Shown: piece by piece, positions 48,131 through 60,129 of the stretch
Numbering within the stretch: the stretch's first letter is position 1
Layout of the letters: each line of letters starts with the position of its first letter
NCBI GenBank assembly: GCA_002914845.1
Contig: JXTC01000128.1
Coordinates: forward strand, 143,897 to 207,896
DNA: 64,000 nt
Source of the DNA: Trema orientale
Taxonomy: Eukaryota > Streptophyta > Magnoliopsida > Rosales > Cannabaceae
Direction: 5' to 3'
The notes under the pieces: model-generated
The model's input: the letters and a program-made list of their open reading frames with translations, nothing else
Told to the model about the DNA's origin: nothing
Databases searched by the model: none
Translations under genes and position numbers: made by a program

Positions 48131-48262
48131 TATAAATACTACAGCTATTCTCTCATTCTCTTCCTACTAAAACCTTTGTATTATTATCATTATTATTCTA
48201 CACCTCTAATATTATTCCTTTTGTTCTTTTCACTATAATAGTACCAGTACTACTACTTCAAT
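48131..48262 (+). promoter_or_regulatory. Core promoter and 5' UTR of the EF-hand gene
   Basis: A TATA box TATAAATA is at 48,131-48,138. About 25 bases downstream the sequence becomes pyrimidine-rich (TTCTCTCATTCTCTTCC), a usual setting for plant transcription starts. That leaves an untranslated leader of roughly 100 bases with no upstream ATG that I can see before 48,263. Confidence 0.65.
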
Positions 48263-48670
48263 ATGCAGGCGATGGATATTACTGACCATTATCGTCACTA
48301 CCATGCGGCACTCGTTGATTTCGAGGACTACTTTCCGTCGATGATCGGACGGTTGGGAGCGGAGGGATTCATCTGGGAACTTTGCAACGGATTCCGGCTC
48401 TTGATGGACGCCGAAAAGGGCCTCATCACGTTTGAGAGCTTGAAGAGGAACAGTGTTCTTCTTGGTTTGCATGACTTGAGAGACGATGACCTTGTGTGCA
48501 TGTTAATGGAAGGTGATCTTGATGGAGATGGGGCTTTGAGTCAGATGGAGTTTTGTATTCTCATGTTTAGGTTAAGCCCCGGTTTAATGGATAATAATGG
48601 TAGTGTCAAACAGTGCTGGACCGCCGACGATTTAGATAATCATGTCATGAATGTTAATCATGTAGTATAA
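48263..48670 (+). CDS. Single EF-hand calcium-binding protein, KIC/PBP1-like
   Basis: An intronless frame of 135 codons. The central part matches the plant KIC/PINOID-binding protein 1 family: FEDYFPSMIGRLGAEGFIWE (residues 20-39), ELCNGFRLLMD, GLITFESLKRN, then one canonical EF-hand loop at residues 85-96 (DLDGDGALSQME, with Asp at positions 1, 3, 5 and Glu at 12), and MEFCILMFRLSPGLM. Family members are about 125-140 residues, so this one is full length. Known members bind Ca2+ and relay it to partners: KIC to the kinesin-like KCBP in trichomes, PBP1 to the auxin-linked kinase PINOID. Which one is orthologous cannot be settled here. The ATG at 48,263 has A at -3; a second in-frame ATG at 48,272 is also possible. 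There is no signal peptide or membrane segment, so it is probably cytosolic. Confidence 0.93.
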   Translation: MQAMDITDHYRHYHAALVDFEDYFPSMIGRLGAEGFIWELCNGFRLLMDAEKGLITFESLKRNSVLLGLHDLRDDDLVCMLMEGDLDGDGALSQMEFCILMFRLSPGLMDNNGSVKQCWTADDLDNHVMNVNHVV

Positions 48671-48819
48671 TATTGTTGTATCATGATTAATGTTTCTGAT
48701 GATCATTATCCTCTAAATAAGTAGTACCATCATATAAATGGTTAATTTCAGTAGTAGTACTACTCTTCTTGTTCTTCCTATAATTTCATCATGATGATGC
48801 ACTGTAACGTAAGTTCATT

Positions 48820-48825
48820 AATAAA
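48820..48825 (+). terminator. Poly(A) signal AATAAA downstream of the EF-hand gene
   Basis: AATAAA lies 150 bases after the stop codon, in the T/A-rich 3' flank typical of plant polyadenylation regions. The cleavage site would fall some 15-30 bases further on. Confidence 0.55.
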
Positions 48826-48829
48826 AGGC

Positions 48830-50647
48830 TAGCTGTTACTTTCCGTAATTCAGGAAATTTCTGTACTACTATATACTAATATAATTAGTACGTTATTTGC
48901 TAACCTGGTAGAAACTCTGTCTACAATATAGTAACTGAAATGAGTACCGGAATTAAGTAATCAGCAGCATCGATCATAATTTAAAACATAAGTCTGATAA
49001 TTACAATGCTGGCCTTTAGGATTTACTTCAATAAACTTATAAAATTGATGCTAAATTAATTGAAGTAATATTTGATACATTAAATTGACTCTAGAGTATT
49101 TGTATGGAGTTTCCTCGAAAAAAAAAAAAGTATGGTATATATGGAGTTTGGAAAATCCATGTGCTTAATTATAACTGAATATGTTCGGACTATATACACA
49201 TCATATATGTCATCTTCTCAAATATTTTTTGATTTCACCGATCATGATCAAGTTGTATTATACACACACACACATATATATATATTTTTTAATTTCTTTT
49301 TCTTTTTGGTCCCTAAATATCATGAATGTTTGTATGTTTTTCCCTCGAAAAATGTGTTGCCAGTTGATTCCACTTTCTTTCTAGTACGTACGAGGATATG
49401 TGAGCTAGCTATATATATGTATGTAATTTATGTAGTTAACATGCTGCCGAAACTCTTCATTGATCAACCCGTGTGAACAGAGACCAAAAGATAATGTGTA
49501 AAAGGGATGCAGTAGTAACTAAATGCTCTCCCACGTTTTTTAGGGGTATAATTTATCCATTTACAGCTTGTGCGGTTCACACGTGTGGCCTGATCAGATT
49601 ACTTTTAACTACTATAGCTACTTTTTCTAGCAGCCAAATCTTGGTCCAAAATGCCCTAATAAAGGGAAAAACCTTTGTTCCCACTGGTCATAATTGCATG
49701 TTATACACCACAGAACCAAAGGGACGAAACCAATTATTTTGCGTTAAAAAGTAAAAAGGAAAGAAGGGTTATCATTTTCAACTATTGATTAGCTACCATA
49801 TTGTGAAATTTTTTTTTTAGTGTTTTTTTTTAGTGATTTGTGAGTATTAAATATTAATTAACTGACGGACATATATATTTATGATCCGTTCCCGTTAAAA
49901 ACAGTGGTAATAATACACATGGCAATGCTCTATAAGCTTTTAAGCTAAGGGAGATAAATATTTGCGATATCGATTGAGTACTTGTCTTGGTGTAGTGCTC
50001 CGCTCCATCACACAAGGTACTTATCGTACACTTATCAAAGAAATATGGTTGTCTATTCCAAGTTACACAAGTCCACATGACAAATGAACAACGGGACAAG
50101 ACATATATCTATTCCACATATATAATTTATATCTATTACTATAATCTCAGTATTCAAATTACGGATTTTTCAAAATTTTTAAAGTAAATACCTTATCTAT
50201 TTAATGGATTTACATGATTATCATTATCTCTTCATAGTGGGACCAATTTTGATTGAGTGAAACTAATAAGAAATTCAGTCAGCTAAATTCTATCTGAGTA
50301 TAGTACTCGTATCAGCTATATTCGAGCCAGTTAGAGCCAAATTCAAGTCAATCATGTTCTATCTTACTGGATTCGAATCAGCCATATTCTCACTTAATAG
50401 ATTTGAGTCAGCCTAAAACGGGCTGACTAAAATTAGGCTTACCCCAAGTCCAACAACTTATGTATATAGTCAAAATCCACTCAGCTATAAAATAGATGAC
50501 TAAAATGTCTCACTCGTAACCAAGAAGATTAAGAGGACCTAAATCTAACACTAACAACGTATATTTATTACACGTACATAATTTATCTCTATTACTATGT
50601 AACTTTCGTAAATGAAACAAATCCATAGTTATTAGATAAGTGACTCT

Positions 50648-50730
<83 letters not shown>

Positions 50731-53700
50731 CGATTTTAATCGGACGTAACATCATCATATAAAACATGACACATGTCATTCTGTAAACGTTAATTTAATA
50801 TAAAAATCGTAAATGGACAGATCACCGATCAACACTCTTTCACAACCATGTCCCTTGTGGTTGTTATATGGTAGGCTAGATATCACACAGATTCTACTTT
50901 TAATATCTGGTAGGGAATTAAGGAAGAGGCTTATAAATAGCTAGCACAATGATTTCAATTTTTCACTTCAATTCCTTTTGTTATTTGGGCTAAGAAAGGA
51001 CAGTAATATAATTTATTAATTATGACTACAATCATCAGTTTGCTTTAGGATTATAAAAATGTTTCAATTATTCTCTCTTTATATCTTTACTCAACATTTT
51101 TTTTTTTGGAACACATCTTTACTCAACATTAGTATCTAGTTAAATTCGCCTTTTGGGTTCATTGTTGGGTCATATAACATGCTTTGCGACCACTTTCTCA
51201 TTTTACTTTTTTTTTTTCACGTAACACCATAATCGAAACTTGAATTAGGAACCCAACATAGAAAACGCCGCCAAGACAATATTATATAAATACACATATA
51301 TATAAAACTTTTACTACACGTGATTCATGTCATTACTCATTACGACCACTTTTCGTTTCCTTTATTATTATTATTTTTCAAAATGTTTTCTTTTCTTTTC
51401 TTTTTTGTTTACGTACCATGCACCATAATCTGAGCATGAATCAGGAACCAAGCATTAAACAAGCCTTTAAAAGGAAAAAGCAAACAAAACAAACCGCCTA
51501 GACAACATATATATGTTCTTAATTTGAAACTTGCGCTACACATGATTAATTTCATTAAAACCACGTTATATATGTACCACTATATAATTATCTTAGCTTT
51601 TTTATATATGAACTGAACGTTGGGAAAAAAAAAATAAGAACATCAAAATTTACAAGTACATTTCAACTAACGAGCTAGGTTGGCACCTATAAGATAATTT
51701 CGATCTTTCTATATATCATAAATTTATTAGTAAAACAAAAAAATAAATAAATTTAGACCATAATCTTAGCTTGAATTAGTACGTAGGAAACTAAACATAG
51801 AAAACGCCACTCGTTATTCTTTAAAACTTACGCTATATATGTGTATGATATACATGTCATTACTTAAAAAAAATAAAAATAAATAAATAAAGCATGTACT
51901 GGAAAAATAAACTAGCTTGTGTATCAAATTTTTGCTGTAGAAACTGACAGTTTCTTCTGCCGCATATATATATATATATACTATTTTGGATAAGAAATCT
52001 CTATTATTTTGTGAGATTATATAATTTAGAAAATGTCACAACAACTAGTACTACTTATAAAATATTATCATTATTACTATTATATTTTCTTATGGGCAGA
52101 CCTATTAAGTATTAAGGAGCTTTTAATTACAGTGAGCAACAATACTACCGATTATATATAGCCTGTATGTTTTTAAAATTGTCAATTTATATCATAATAA
52201 AAATAATATGCATATCTTACGTAAATGTATTTTATATATATATAAATTATCCTTACAGGTAGGATGTATAATCCCTTTCAAAGACCGATCTTGTTACACG
52301 ATTTAAACAATACAAATTACGTTTGTTTAATGTCATATTGAATAAATATTCAATATTAATATGTTCGATATTGGTTAAATCGTGTAATGCAAACGGTCCT
52401 AATGCATACAAGACAAGATCATATGACACAATGGTCCCTATAGAATATCCCGTGTAACTTCCAGGAAGGAGAAGAAGCATTTCACGAGTACCAATGTTAA
52501 ACATTGCTACAAACAAATTAGAAAGCTAGAAGAAGCTCTCCACAAAAACAATGCCATACAGACACAGTTATAAGCTCCAAAACAATGACATTCTCTTCAC
52601 CTTTTCTTTTCTTCTTTCTCTTCTTTTTTTGACTCTCTTCATGAACTCGTTCACCTTCCTCGAACTCCACCTATATATATGTATATATGTTCTGTATTTA
52701 TATGTACGTACATCAATATCTCTCTTTGCACCCCTAGCTTCCCAGGCCTTTCGATCTTTGTCTCCTCTCTCACACACTATTTCCATCTCGATTTCTTGTA
52801 CACTAAACTACAAAAGCTATATATCTATTTATTTATTATCAGCTTTCTTTATTCTTCACGTGCATTTTGCACTCTCAATTTATTATAAAGCTTTATTTTT
52901 CACGTTCCTTTTTTCCACTTTTCCCTTGCATAAAAATACCCGCCAAGGAGGAGTATATTAATTATGTATTTTATATATGCCATCCATGATAAGAACGGGT
53001 ATTGTTTACTTATCAAAGCGACTAGTGCATCATATAACCATGATTTAAAAACTTCACTTTCGTTTCTATATATGAACATATATACGTTACCAAAAAAAAT
53101 ATGAACATGTATTGATGTATATACGTTATAGGTCTACGGATTGAATTTCACGTGAGACTCCTTTTCAAAAAAAAAAATTACGTGGACGTGGGAACTGGGA
53201 GGGCTTACATAGTTTTCTTTTCTTTTCTTTTTTCTCTTTTTTTTTTTCTGTGAGGAAAAAAAAATTTATATGGGCTTTTGATGGAAGGTTTAAAATAAAA
53301 TGGAGGTAATTACTAATTAGGCTGAATAGTAGTTTTGCAGAATGATGTACATAGCAGTTTTTGGCATTTTTTTCTAAATAAAAAAACAGCTACAAATGTA
53401 AAACTTTATTAATTTGTTCATTAATAAATGAATGCATTTGATGGGTTCTAGTTCGGTCTGTTCATTTACAAGAATCGGTGTGGAATGATCTTTATAAATA
53501 ATTGGTTGTACCATTATTGATGTCAAAAAGTCAAAATTCTACGACCATGTATTTCGTGGGCTGAGAATATAGAATCGTGTATACTTCCATAATCTTTCAG
53601 TGATAATTGATACTAAATTGGATCTTAATAGTTAATTCTTTTAAAATACTAAATTGACCTTCGTGAAAAGTTTATTAAAAAAGTAAATAACTCTACCTAA

Positions 53701-54260
53701 ATATTTGTGTTTGAGGACACCTCCTAAATTAAAGGGATATATAGAAAAAAAATTTCAATGGGTATTTTTGTTTTCGGAGATTGATATTTTTGACTAAATT
53801 AAAATTGATCTGGAATACCATGTCAATCATATATATTTTCTTTTCAATTCTATAATATGTAGGGAATCCTATCTACTTTTATATTCATTCGGAATGAGAA
53901 CGGAATAAATATTTTTCTATCAGTTTTCAAAATATGTATATTTATGAATTTTATTTTATCTTATTATCAAATATTATTCTTCTTTTGAAAGCTGTACTTC
54001 TTTTTTACTTCTTTTAGGAAAAAGTAAATATGAGAATTTTGTCATAGAAAGTTCTCGCACACCACTTTTCTTCATGTTCCCCTTTCACTTTATGCTATAA
54101 CCAACCAAGATGTCATGGAATATTATGCTCTACCCTGTCCCTAGCACCAGCAAAGTGGTCCAAAGTACCACTTTTTCTCTTTTTCTTGGATTTGGACCAT
54201 AAGTTTGGGCTATCAAAAGCAGGCCTATCTGGTGGACTAAGTTTTAAGAAGATCAAGGGT
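48830..54260. other. Gene-free AT-rich region with microsatellites
   Basis: The notable tract is a (TA)n run of about 73 bases at 50,652-50,725. Smaller (CA)/(TA) runs occur at 49,262-49,285. A pyrimidine-rich block at 52,590-52,960 gives long overlapping ORFs of low complexity (hydrophobic Leu/Phe/Ser) that I do not regard as genes. Several T-rich runs occur at 53,215-53,250. No coding signal is seen otherwise. Confidence 0.5.
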
Positions 54261-54269
54261 TTCTATCGC

Positions 54270-54660
54270 TTTTACGTACAAAAAACTAAAAGAATTACAA
54301 AAATACAGAACTCAGGTTTTTTTCAAATTTTCATACTGTTTTTATTAGAAAAATATCACTTTTTAAAAAATATTTAGAAAAATACTATTTTTTAAAATAG
54401 TTACTGGTTACCGGTTTCTGGAAACTTATTACTAGTTACTAGGTACCAGTTATATACTAGTTATAAATACTTTTGGTTACTAGTTACCAGTTTCTGAAAA
54501 CTGATTACCAGAATCTAGTTACTATTTTAAAAAATGATATTTTTCTAAATAATTTTTAAAAAATGTTATTTATCTAGTAAAAACCGTACGGCACCTTAAA
54601 AAAACTTAAACCACCGTATTTTTTAAATATTTTTCTAAATTACTGTATAATGTCTAATTT
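54270..54660. mobile_element. Long imperfect fold-back element
   Basis: The two halves are reverse complements about a centre near 54,465. For example TATTTAGAAAAATACTATTT at about 54,372 pairs with the right-hand TTTTCTAAATA near 54,550, and the pairing extends outward through GTTTTTATTAGAAAAATA on the left and TTATCTAGTAAAAAC on the right. The central loop consists of short GTTACTAGTTACCAG-type units. There is no ORF. I could not fix the exact ends or a target duplication. Confidence 0.65.
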
Positions 54661-55089
54661 TCTCTAAAATCAAGGAAAATGGGCCTCACCAGTAGTGTTT
54701 GAGACAATGACTTCTTCAAGAAACATTTGAAAAAGGGGAAATTAGGAGAACTAAGAATGTTTTGCCTTCATTTTTTTTTTCTACGAGTATTTTTCAAAAT
54801 TTCTTTTCTGTGAGCAAAACATTACATTTCTAGAAGTTTTTTGAAAGAGAAAAAATGTGTATTCCGAAAATGCCCATATATGCCACCTAATTGTGTGACT
54901 ATCTGTCACAATTCTTTGACAACTTATGATCTCAATTTTGTTTTCCATTGTTTTTTTTTTTTAAGGAAAATTTAATTTCTATTGTTACCAACTTCGAAGT
55001 AGTCACAATTTGGGGCTCGTAGTCATAATATTGGGACTCAAGGTCACAGTATGTTTTATATCGTTACGAATATTGCTAGATTACGTTAC

Positions 55090-55790
55090 CATAATTTGTA
55101 CAATCTTGATATTTTATTGTGATTTGTGACTTTTAGTCATAAAATTTGTGCCAACATTTCAAAAAGAAGATAAGTATTCCCTATTGGCCAATAATGGCTT
55201 AGTAATATTTGTTTAATACAAATCAAATTTTATTAGAATAACCATGACATTTTCTATATTAGTAGTCAATATATGTGATACTAACAGTCACATAATTCAT
55301 GGCAGTCATAATTTTATGTCATGTAACCTTGATTTTTGACTACTAGTCACAAATTTTATGCCTATCTTACAAAAGCAAAATAATATTCACATTGGATAAC
55401 AAATTCAATAGCTATATATATGTGATATCAACATATATAATTCATGAATGTTTATAATTTTGTGTAACGTAAATTTGATTTGTGACTGCTAGTCACAAAA
55501 TTTGTGCATGTCTTACAAAAATTATCACAATTTGTCCTATAATTTAAAGTCACAATTTGTGACGACCTAACACATAGAAAACTGTCATTATCAAACTGTC
55601 ATTATCAGAAATCAATCTACCACATATAAAAATCAATCCCAAAATTCATTTGTATTCACAAATTCAGTCCAAAATCATTCCAAAAATACACAATATTACA
55701 CTTTTCTATTGATCTCTGCCATTCTTCATGCATAATTTGTGACGATTTAACACACAGAAAACTGTAATTGTCACAAATCAATCTAACACA
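55090..55790. repeat. Degenerate repeat block rich in AGTCACAAAATTTGTG words
   Basis: A unit around GTGACT(T/G)(T/C)TAGTCA(C/T)AAAA occurs at about 55,130, 55,337 and 55,482. A second unit (TTTGTGACGA...CACA(T/C)AGAAAACTGT) occurs at about 55,557 and 55,737. Spacings of about 145-205 bases and overall divergence point to an old tandem array. No coding potential is seen. The flanks 54,660-55,090 and 55,790-56,150 hold nothing I recognise. Confidence 0.5.
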
Positions 55791-56154
55791 TACAAATATC
55801 AGTTCCAAAAACAGAGTAAATTATTCAAAACAAACTAATAGAACACAATGAAAAGCTGCTATGCTTCAATCAAATATAGCTATAAAAAGTAAAGCTTCAA
55901 GGAATAACATTAAGCGATAAATTCATAAAGTACGTACATTTCTCATTAGTATAAAGAGGCTCAAGCCTCAATCACCTTTAAAAAAATCCCAAAAATAAAA
56001 AAAAATAAAAAATTTCTACAACTTTAATGCATATGGATAATGGATATGGCTTCAGTTCTTCCCTTATTTTTTTTTCCAAGAAAAAATTGAGACAAAACTC
56101 AGAAAACATTTTTAATAAAATACCCAAAAAAGACTCAAAATTTGAGAAAAATAG

Positions 56155-56501
56155 TCAGTACCTTTCAAGAATAGAAGCGAGAGTGTTGAGATAAGTCTCA
56201 ATCATTTGCTCGTGGGTAGGAGCAGCATCTTTGGTAACTCCATAATAATGAGCTAGTGGTTGTAGTCACAGGCCGGTAACATTATCGTCTCCCTCTGCTC
56301 ATTGCTGTTGCTATTGCTCCTCCTGGACGAGTAATCGCCATCATTGTTTGCAGCCCAAACTGATAGCTTTAGAGTAGCAGAGCAAGTCGAGATCAGAGTC
56401 ATGGATATGAATCAGAAGCGGTGAGGAGAGAGATGGTATAGACGAGGTGGAAGAGAGAGTTTGGGAGCTGGTATAATGGTTTCGGCGGCTTGGGTGACCA
56501 T
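56155..56501 (-). pseudogene. Broken first exon of a DAG/MORF9-like RNA-editing factor
   Basis: The minus strand from the ATG at 56,501 gives a Ser/Pro/Leu-rich leader like a plastid transit peptide with one stop (near 56,412). Next comes [28 protein letters not shown], a stop where the family has Trp (TGG to TAG, near 56,260), LIIMELPK, and, after a frameshift, DAAPTHEQMIETYLNTLASIL. The order and spacing match the conserved start of the MORF/DAG domain, closest to MORF9-type proteins, which join plastid RNA-editing complexes. The sequence then reads AAAG/GTACTG, a splice donor where the family's first intron begins. I found no second exon to the left. It is a truncated duplicated copy, not a working gene. 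Confidence 0.8.
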
Positions 56502-57029
56502 TAGAGGAGAATGACGAGGTTTAGGTTTGGGTTGGCAGGGGAGAGTTCGTTATTGGGTGATTTTGGCTGGGAGGATATTTTAGTGTTTTGGCTTCTCTGG
56601 GACTCTTAGAAAAGAAATTTTGAAAATTGCTTCTAGAAAAGTAAAAAAAGGGCAAAATACTCGTACTCCCCCTAATTTTCCTTAATAAAAGGTCTTTTTT
56701 AGTAGTTATTTTTGGACCTACTTGATTCAAAAGACAAAATTACTCCAGCCCACCTAATTGTTATTTCTCTTCTTTTTCCTAAGGCCAACATCATCTTAGA
56801 TCTTCTTTCCAAAAATAAATATATATATATAAAAATAAAGACCTTCATCTTAGAAAAAGCACCCTTGCAAAAACTTCCCTAAATCTCTCTCTAAAATTTT
56901 CATGCTCGAATCTCTCTAATTTCCTCTGGTGAGCTCAATGGTGGACTAAAACTGTACCAAATAAAGTTTGTTGGTGGTGGTAGAAGAAGTCTTAGAAGAG
57001 GAAGAAAAAAAACAGGCGAGAAGTTTAAG
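56502..57029. other. Intergenic, adjacent to the MORF-like fragment
   Basis: AT-rich with a short (TA) run at 56,819-56,830. A short plus-strand acidic stretch (VVVEEVLEEEEKKQ, near 56,970-57,015) abuts the following element but has no start-to-stop frame worth calling. Confidence 0.4.
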
Positions 57030-57900
57030 GAGGTTATTTGGCATCATAACTAAAAAATAATTTTTTGTTTTTAAAAACAAAAAACTATTCTCTGAAAACA
57101 AGTAAAGGTGTTTGGAATTTTTCTCTGAGAACAGTTTTTTAAAAACAGAGTTAAAAAAAATAAAAAATTCAGAGAACAACAAAATATTATTTTCAAGGTG
57201 GTTTCTTAACCTTTTCTTTTTCAAAAATGAAAAATAAAAATAATTTCATATGACTTTCATATGCACATTTTCTCGTAACTTTCTCTCTCATCATTTTCTC
57301 TCTCATCATTCTCTCAATCCTTATTCTCTCTTATCACTTTCTCTCTCCTCATTCTCTCTCATCACTTTCTCCCTCCTCATTTTATTCCATCACTTTCTCT
57401 CTCATCATTTTATACCCCTTCACTTTTTTTATTCACATTATATCTCCTCATTCTCTATTGCTACTTTGTTTTTTATAACTTTTTTTATCTTTATTTTCGA
57501 TTTCCATGCATTCTTATCACTTTCTCTCTCTTGTGTGTTTTCATTAGTTTTTTTTTTCTTCTATCTTTCTCAACACTTTTTATTTCCCTATTATCTCTTA
57601 TCATTTTCTCTCTTATTATTGTCTTTTATTACCTTTTCTCTTGTGACTTCTCTCTTATCATTTCCTTACTTGAATTTATCTCTAGTTAATCTCTCTTGAC
57701 TTTTTCTCTCTAAATATTTTTTTTATAATACAAATATGATTTTTTATATTTATATAATTTTTTTTCCTAAAAAATATTTCTAGAAAATATTTGTCAAATA
57801 CCCATTGTTTTCTGAAAATATTATAAAATAGTTTTTTTTCTCATTTCTGAAAACACAACTCTAAAAACAGAAAACAAAAAATAATGCCAAACAGGCCCTA
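57030..57900. mobile_element. Inverted-repeat element with internal pyrimidine minisatellite
   Basis: The ends are AGGTTATTTGGCATCATAA on the left and, reverse complemented, TAGGGCCTGTTTGGCATTAT on the right, with sub-terminal TTTTTAAAAACAAAAAAC-like sequence also inverted on both sides. The interior (57,265-57,710) is an imperfect array of about 15-base (T/C)CACTTTCTCTCTC units. A 149-codon Ser/Leu/Phe/His-rich frame at 57,250-57,699 is an artefact of that array. No target duplication was resolved. Confidence 0.65.
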
Positions 57901-59847
57901 AGACTCTTTTGGCGTGGTCGGCTGACAAATCCAAAGACGCTGATGCTCTAAAGTTGTTCTTCCAGCGATTCATGTAGCTCTGCTGCAATGCCCACTGCTT
58001 CGTTGTTCATTCTCTCTGTTTAACCTAGAGAAAAGAGAAAGTTGAAATTGGGGAATGGGGGAAGAGGGAGGTGTGGGGATATTGAGCTATAACTTGGCTT
58101 TTTGCCTCAAAATTGAATAATGGTTTTTTTTTTTTAATCAAAAAATTTATAGTGTGAATGAAGGTTGGGGTTTAGATAAGAAATGTTGACAGCATCTAAC
58201 TACATTAGTGAGAGTATATCACAGTTTTTGTTACTATAAGTTATCATTAACATGACACCGATTCAAATGTATTGTAACAAGTGATCACAAATATTATAAT
58301 TACTACAAATGTTATTTTTCTAAATCTAGAAAGAAATGTTATTTTTCGTACAATTATTACACAGTCAATTACAACTCCAAAATAACAATTTGATGAAAGA
58401 AACAAACATATACTTCACAATTTCTTCCACAAAATGAAAAAATAAGTCCGAGACAAATGGACCTTCCAACAAGAAAGAAAGAATTCACAGAAGCTGAGAG
58501 AGAGAGGGAGAGAGAAAGAGAGAGAGAGTGAGTTCATAGAAGGAGAGAGACTGAGGATAGAGCGACTTATTTCAGAAAATTAACATTTAAGAGAGAGCTT
58601 CGAGAGAGTTTGGGTGGGATGAATGTCAGTTTTTGGGGAATAAAGAAGACATGAAAAATTAGCCTAAAAAGCTGACACATGAAAGGGTTATATTTAGAAT
58701 GAAAATATTTCGCTCCCCAAATACTAAAAAAAACTTTATAAAATTTCTACAGGAAAAGCCATTTGTGGCAAAAACTACTAGTGGGGTCCATTTTCCTTTA
58801 TCAATTGATGTGTTAAATTGATTTGTTACTTTGAAAATTAGTTCAACAGGAGAAAGTTGGAATATTTTATATGGACTAGTATAATCATCATTCACTATTA
58901 TATCACAATTGAAGTATATTAAAAATAACTATATAATTACATGTATTTATTATATATAGTATTACAAAATGTGACATAATGGGATGATACTTGCTAACTA
59001 ACTAGCAAGAGGTTCGTGGACTTTCTCACTCACATTATCTTGGTCAGCTTATTGGGCTAAGACTCCTCTTCTAACCACTAGGCACTTAGTATCTAAAGTG
59101 GTGTGTGATGAGAATAAGAGAAAGAGGTAGATGTGTGTGGAGCTCATAAGCACTCTTGCAAGCCTATGTCCTTCTTGGTATCTAGTAGGTTTGATTGAGA
59201 GAGGATGACCATTACAAGCCAAATGGAAAGCCTGAGAGGCAACCCATTAAATCCTTTTTATATTGACATGTCTCAAATTTCAATAAATTTTATTTTATAT
59301 TGTGTTTGATGTTGTTAATGAGCTATGTGGATTATTAATGTGAGTTTTGAATCATTAATTTACTCGTCAAATCAAACATAGTTATTATTTTCAACATATT
59401 ATACAGTGAATGACGTTAATGTCACTTTTCAATTAGTTAAATGACTAACTCAATTGGTAGAATAATGACAATTTTTTTGGTAATAAAAGTTGACGATTAG
59501 AGTTGATATATACTACTCTTTTGGAGAAACACGAAAACACTTATAGTAACTATGCTTAGAAGAATTCAATTCTAAGGCATAAAAAGTATCCATTGGCCAT
59601 CATTAATTCAAAATTATAAAACAATTTAATCAGATTTCAATAAATTTCACTGTTTAATCATAGTACAATTTAGCGTTTGGAACATTCCTATTGATAAATG
59701 CCGTATCATGTTTGATTATAGGGATTTGACCAGGGGCAAGAGTAATTTGAGCAGAAACGAATTTTTTTTATCACTATATTTCAGGAGGATTATTTAGGAC
59801 TAATTATGAAAGTTATAATCTCTTTGGTCACCTCTTATGAATCATTA
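57901..59847. other. Gene-free region with (GA)n tract
   Basis: GA-rich microsatellite-like sequence lies at 58,496-58,530. A less AT-rich patch at 58,995-59,260 has no protein motif on either strand. The short frame at 57,902-57,972 (LLAWSADKSKDADALKLFF) is suggestive of an old coding fragment but I cannot assign it. Confidence 0.4.
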
Positions 59848-59855
59848 CTTTAGTG

Positions 59856-60129
59856 ATGAGAAAATGACATGGATAGGCCTAACTTGGGCCAAAATGACAT
59901 TTTTTGTGTATTTTTCCAAAAAAATAATATTTTTAAGAGTGTCAAGAACTTCTTGATCTATTGTGAAGAGGTTCTTGACCATGAAAATATCATTATATAA
60001 GTTTTTTCATGATCAAGAAATTTTTTACCATAGGTCAAGACGTCCTTGATATTCTTAAAAATGTCATTTTAAAAAAAATATACAAAGAAGTCATTGTGGT
60101 CCAAGTTAGTCCCACCCATGTCCTTTTCT
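59856..60129. mobile_element. 274-bp fold-back miniature element
   Basis: Two arms of about 130 bp are inverted copies of each other. GAGAAAATGACATGG at 59,858 pairs with the CCATGTCCTTTTCTC end at 60,130, and both arms contain GTCAAGAACTTCTTGA-like sequence near the centre. The pair is flanked by the 8-bp direct repeat CTTTAGTG (59,848-59,855 and 60,130-60,137). There is no ORF. The size and structure fit a miniature inverted-repeat DNA element; the superfamily is not certain. Confidence 0.75.

Noticed and set aside
50652-50725. Regular (TA)n tract considered as a possible origin or matrix attachment site
   Set aside because: Simple dinucleotide microsatellites of this kind are common in plant intergenic DNA; nothing else supports a function.
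52551-52961. 136-codon hydrophobic ORF that could suggest a membrane protein
   Set aside because: The region is a TTC/TCT-rich pyrimidine block; the reverse strand is also open and no motif or start context supports a gene.
57250-57699. 149-codon Ser/Leu/Phe-rich ORF
   Set aside because: It is a translation of the TTTCTCTCTCAT minisatellite within the inverted-repeat element.
57902-57972. Short frame LLAWSADKSKDADALKLFF that looks protein-like
   Set aside because: Too short, ends at a stop soon after, and I could not match it to a family or join it convincingly to the acidic stretch left of the inserted element.
59000-59260. Less AT-rich patch considered as a gene or LTR fragment
   Set aside because: No motif on either strand, no repeat partner in the window, and stops in all frames.
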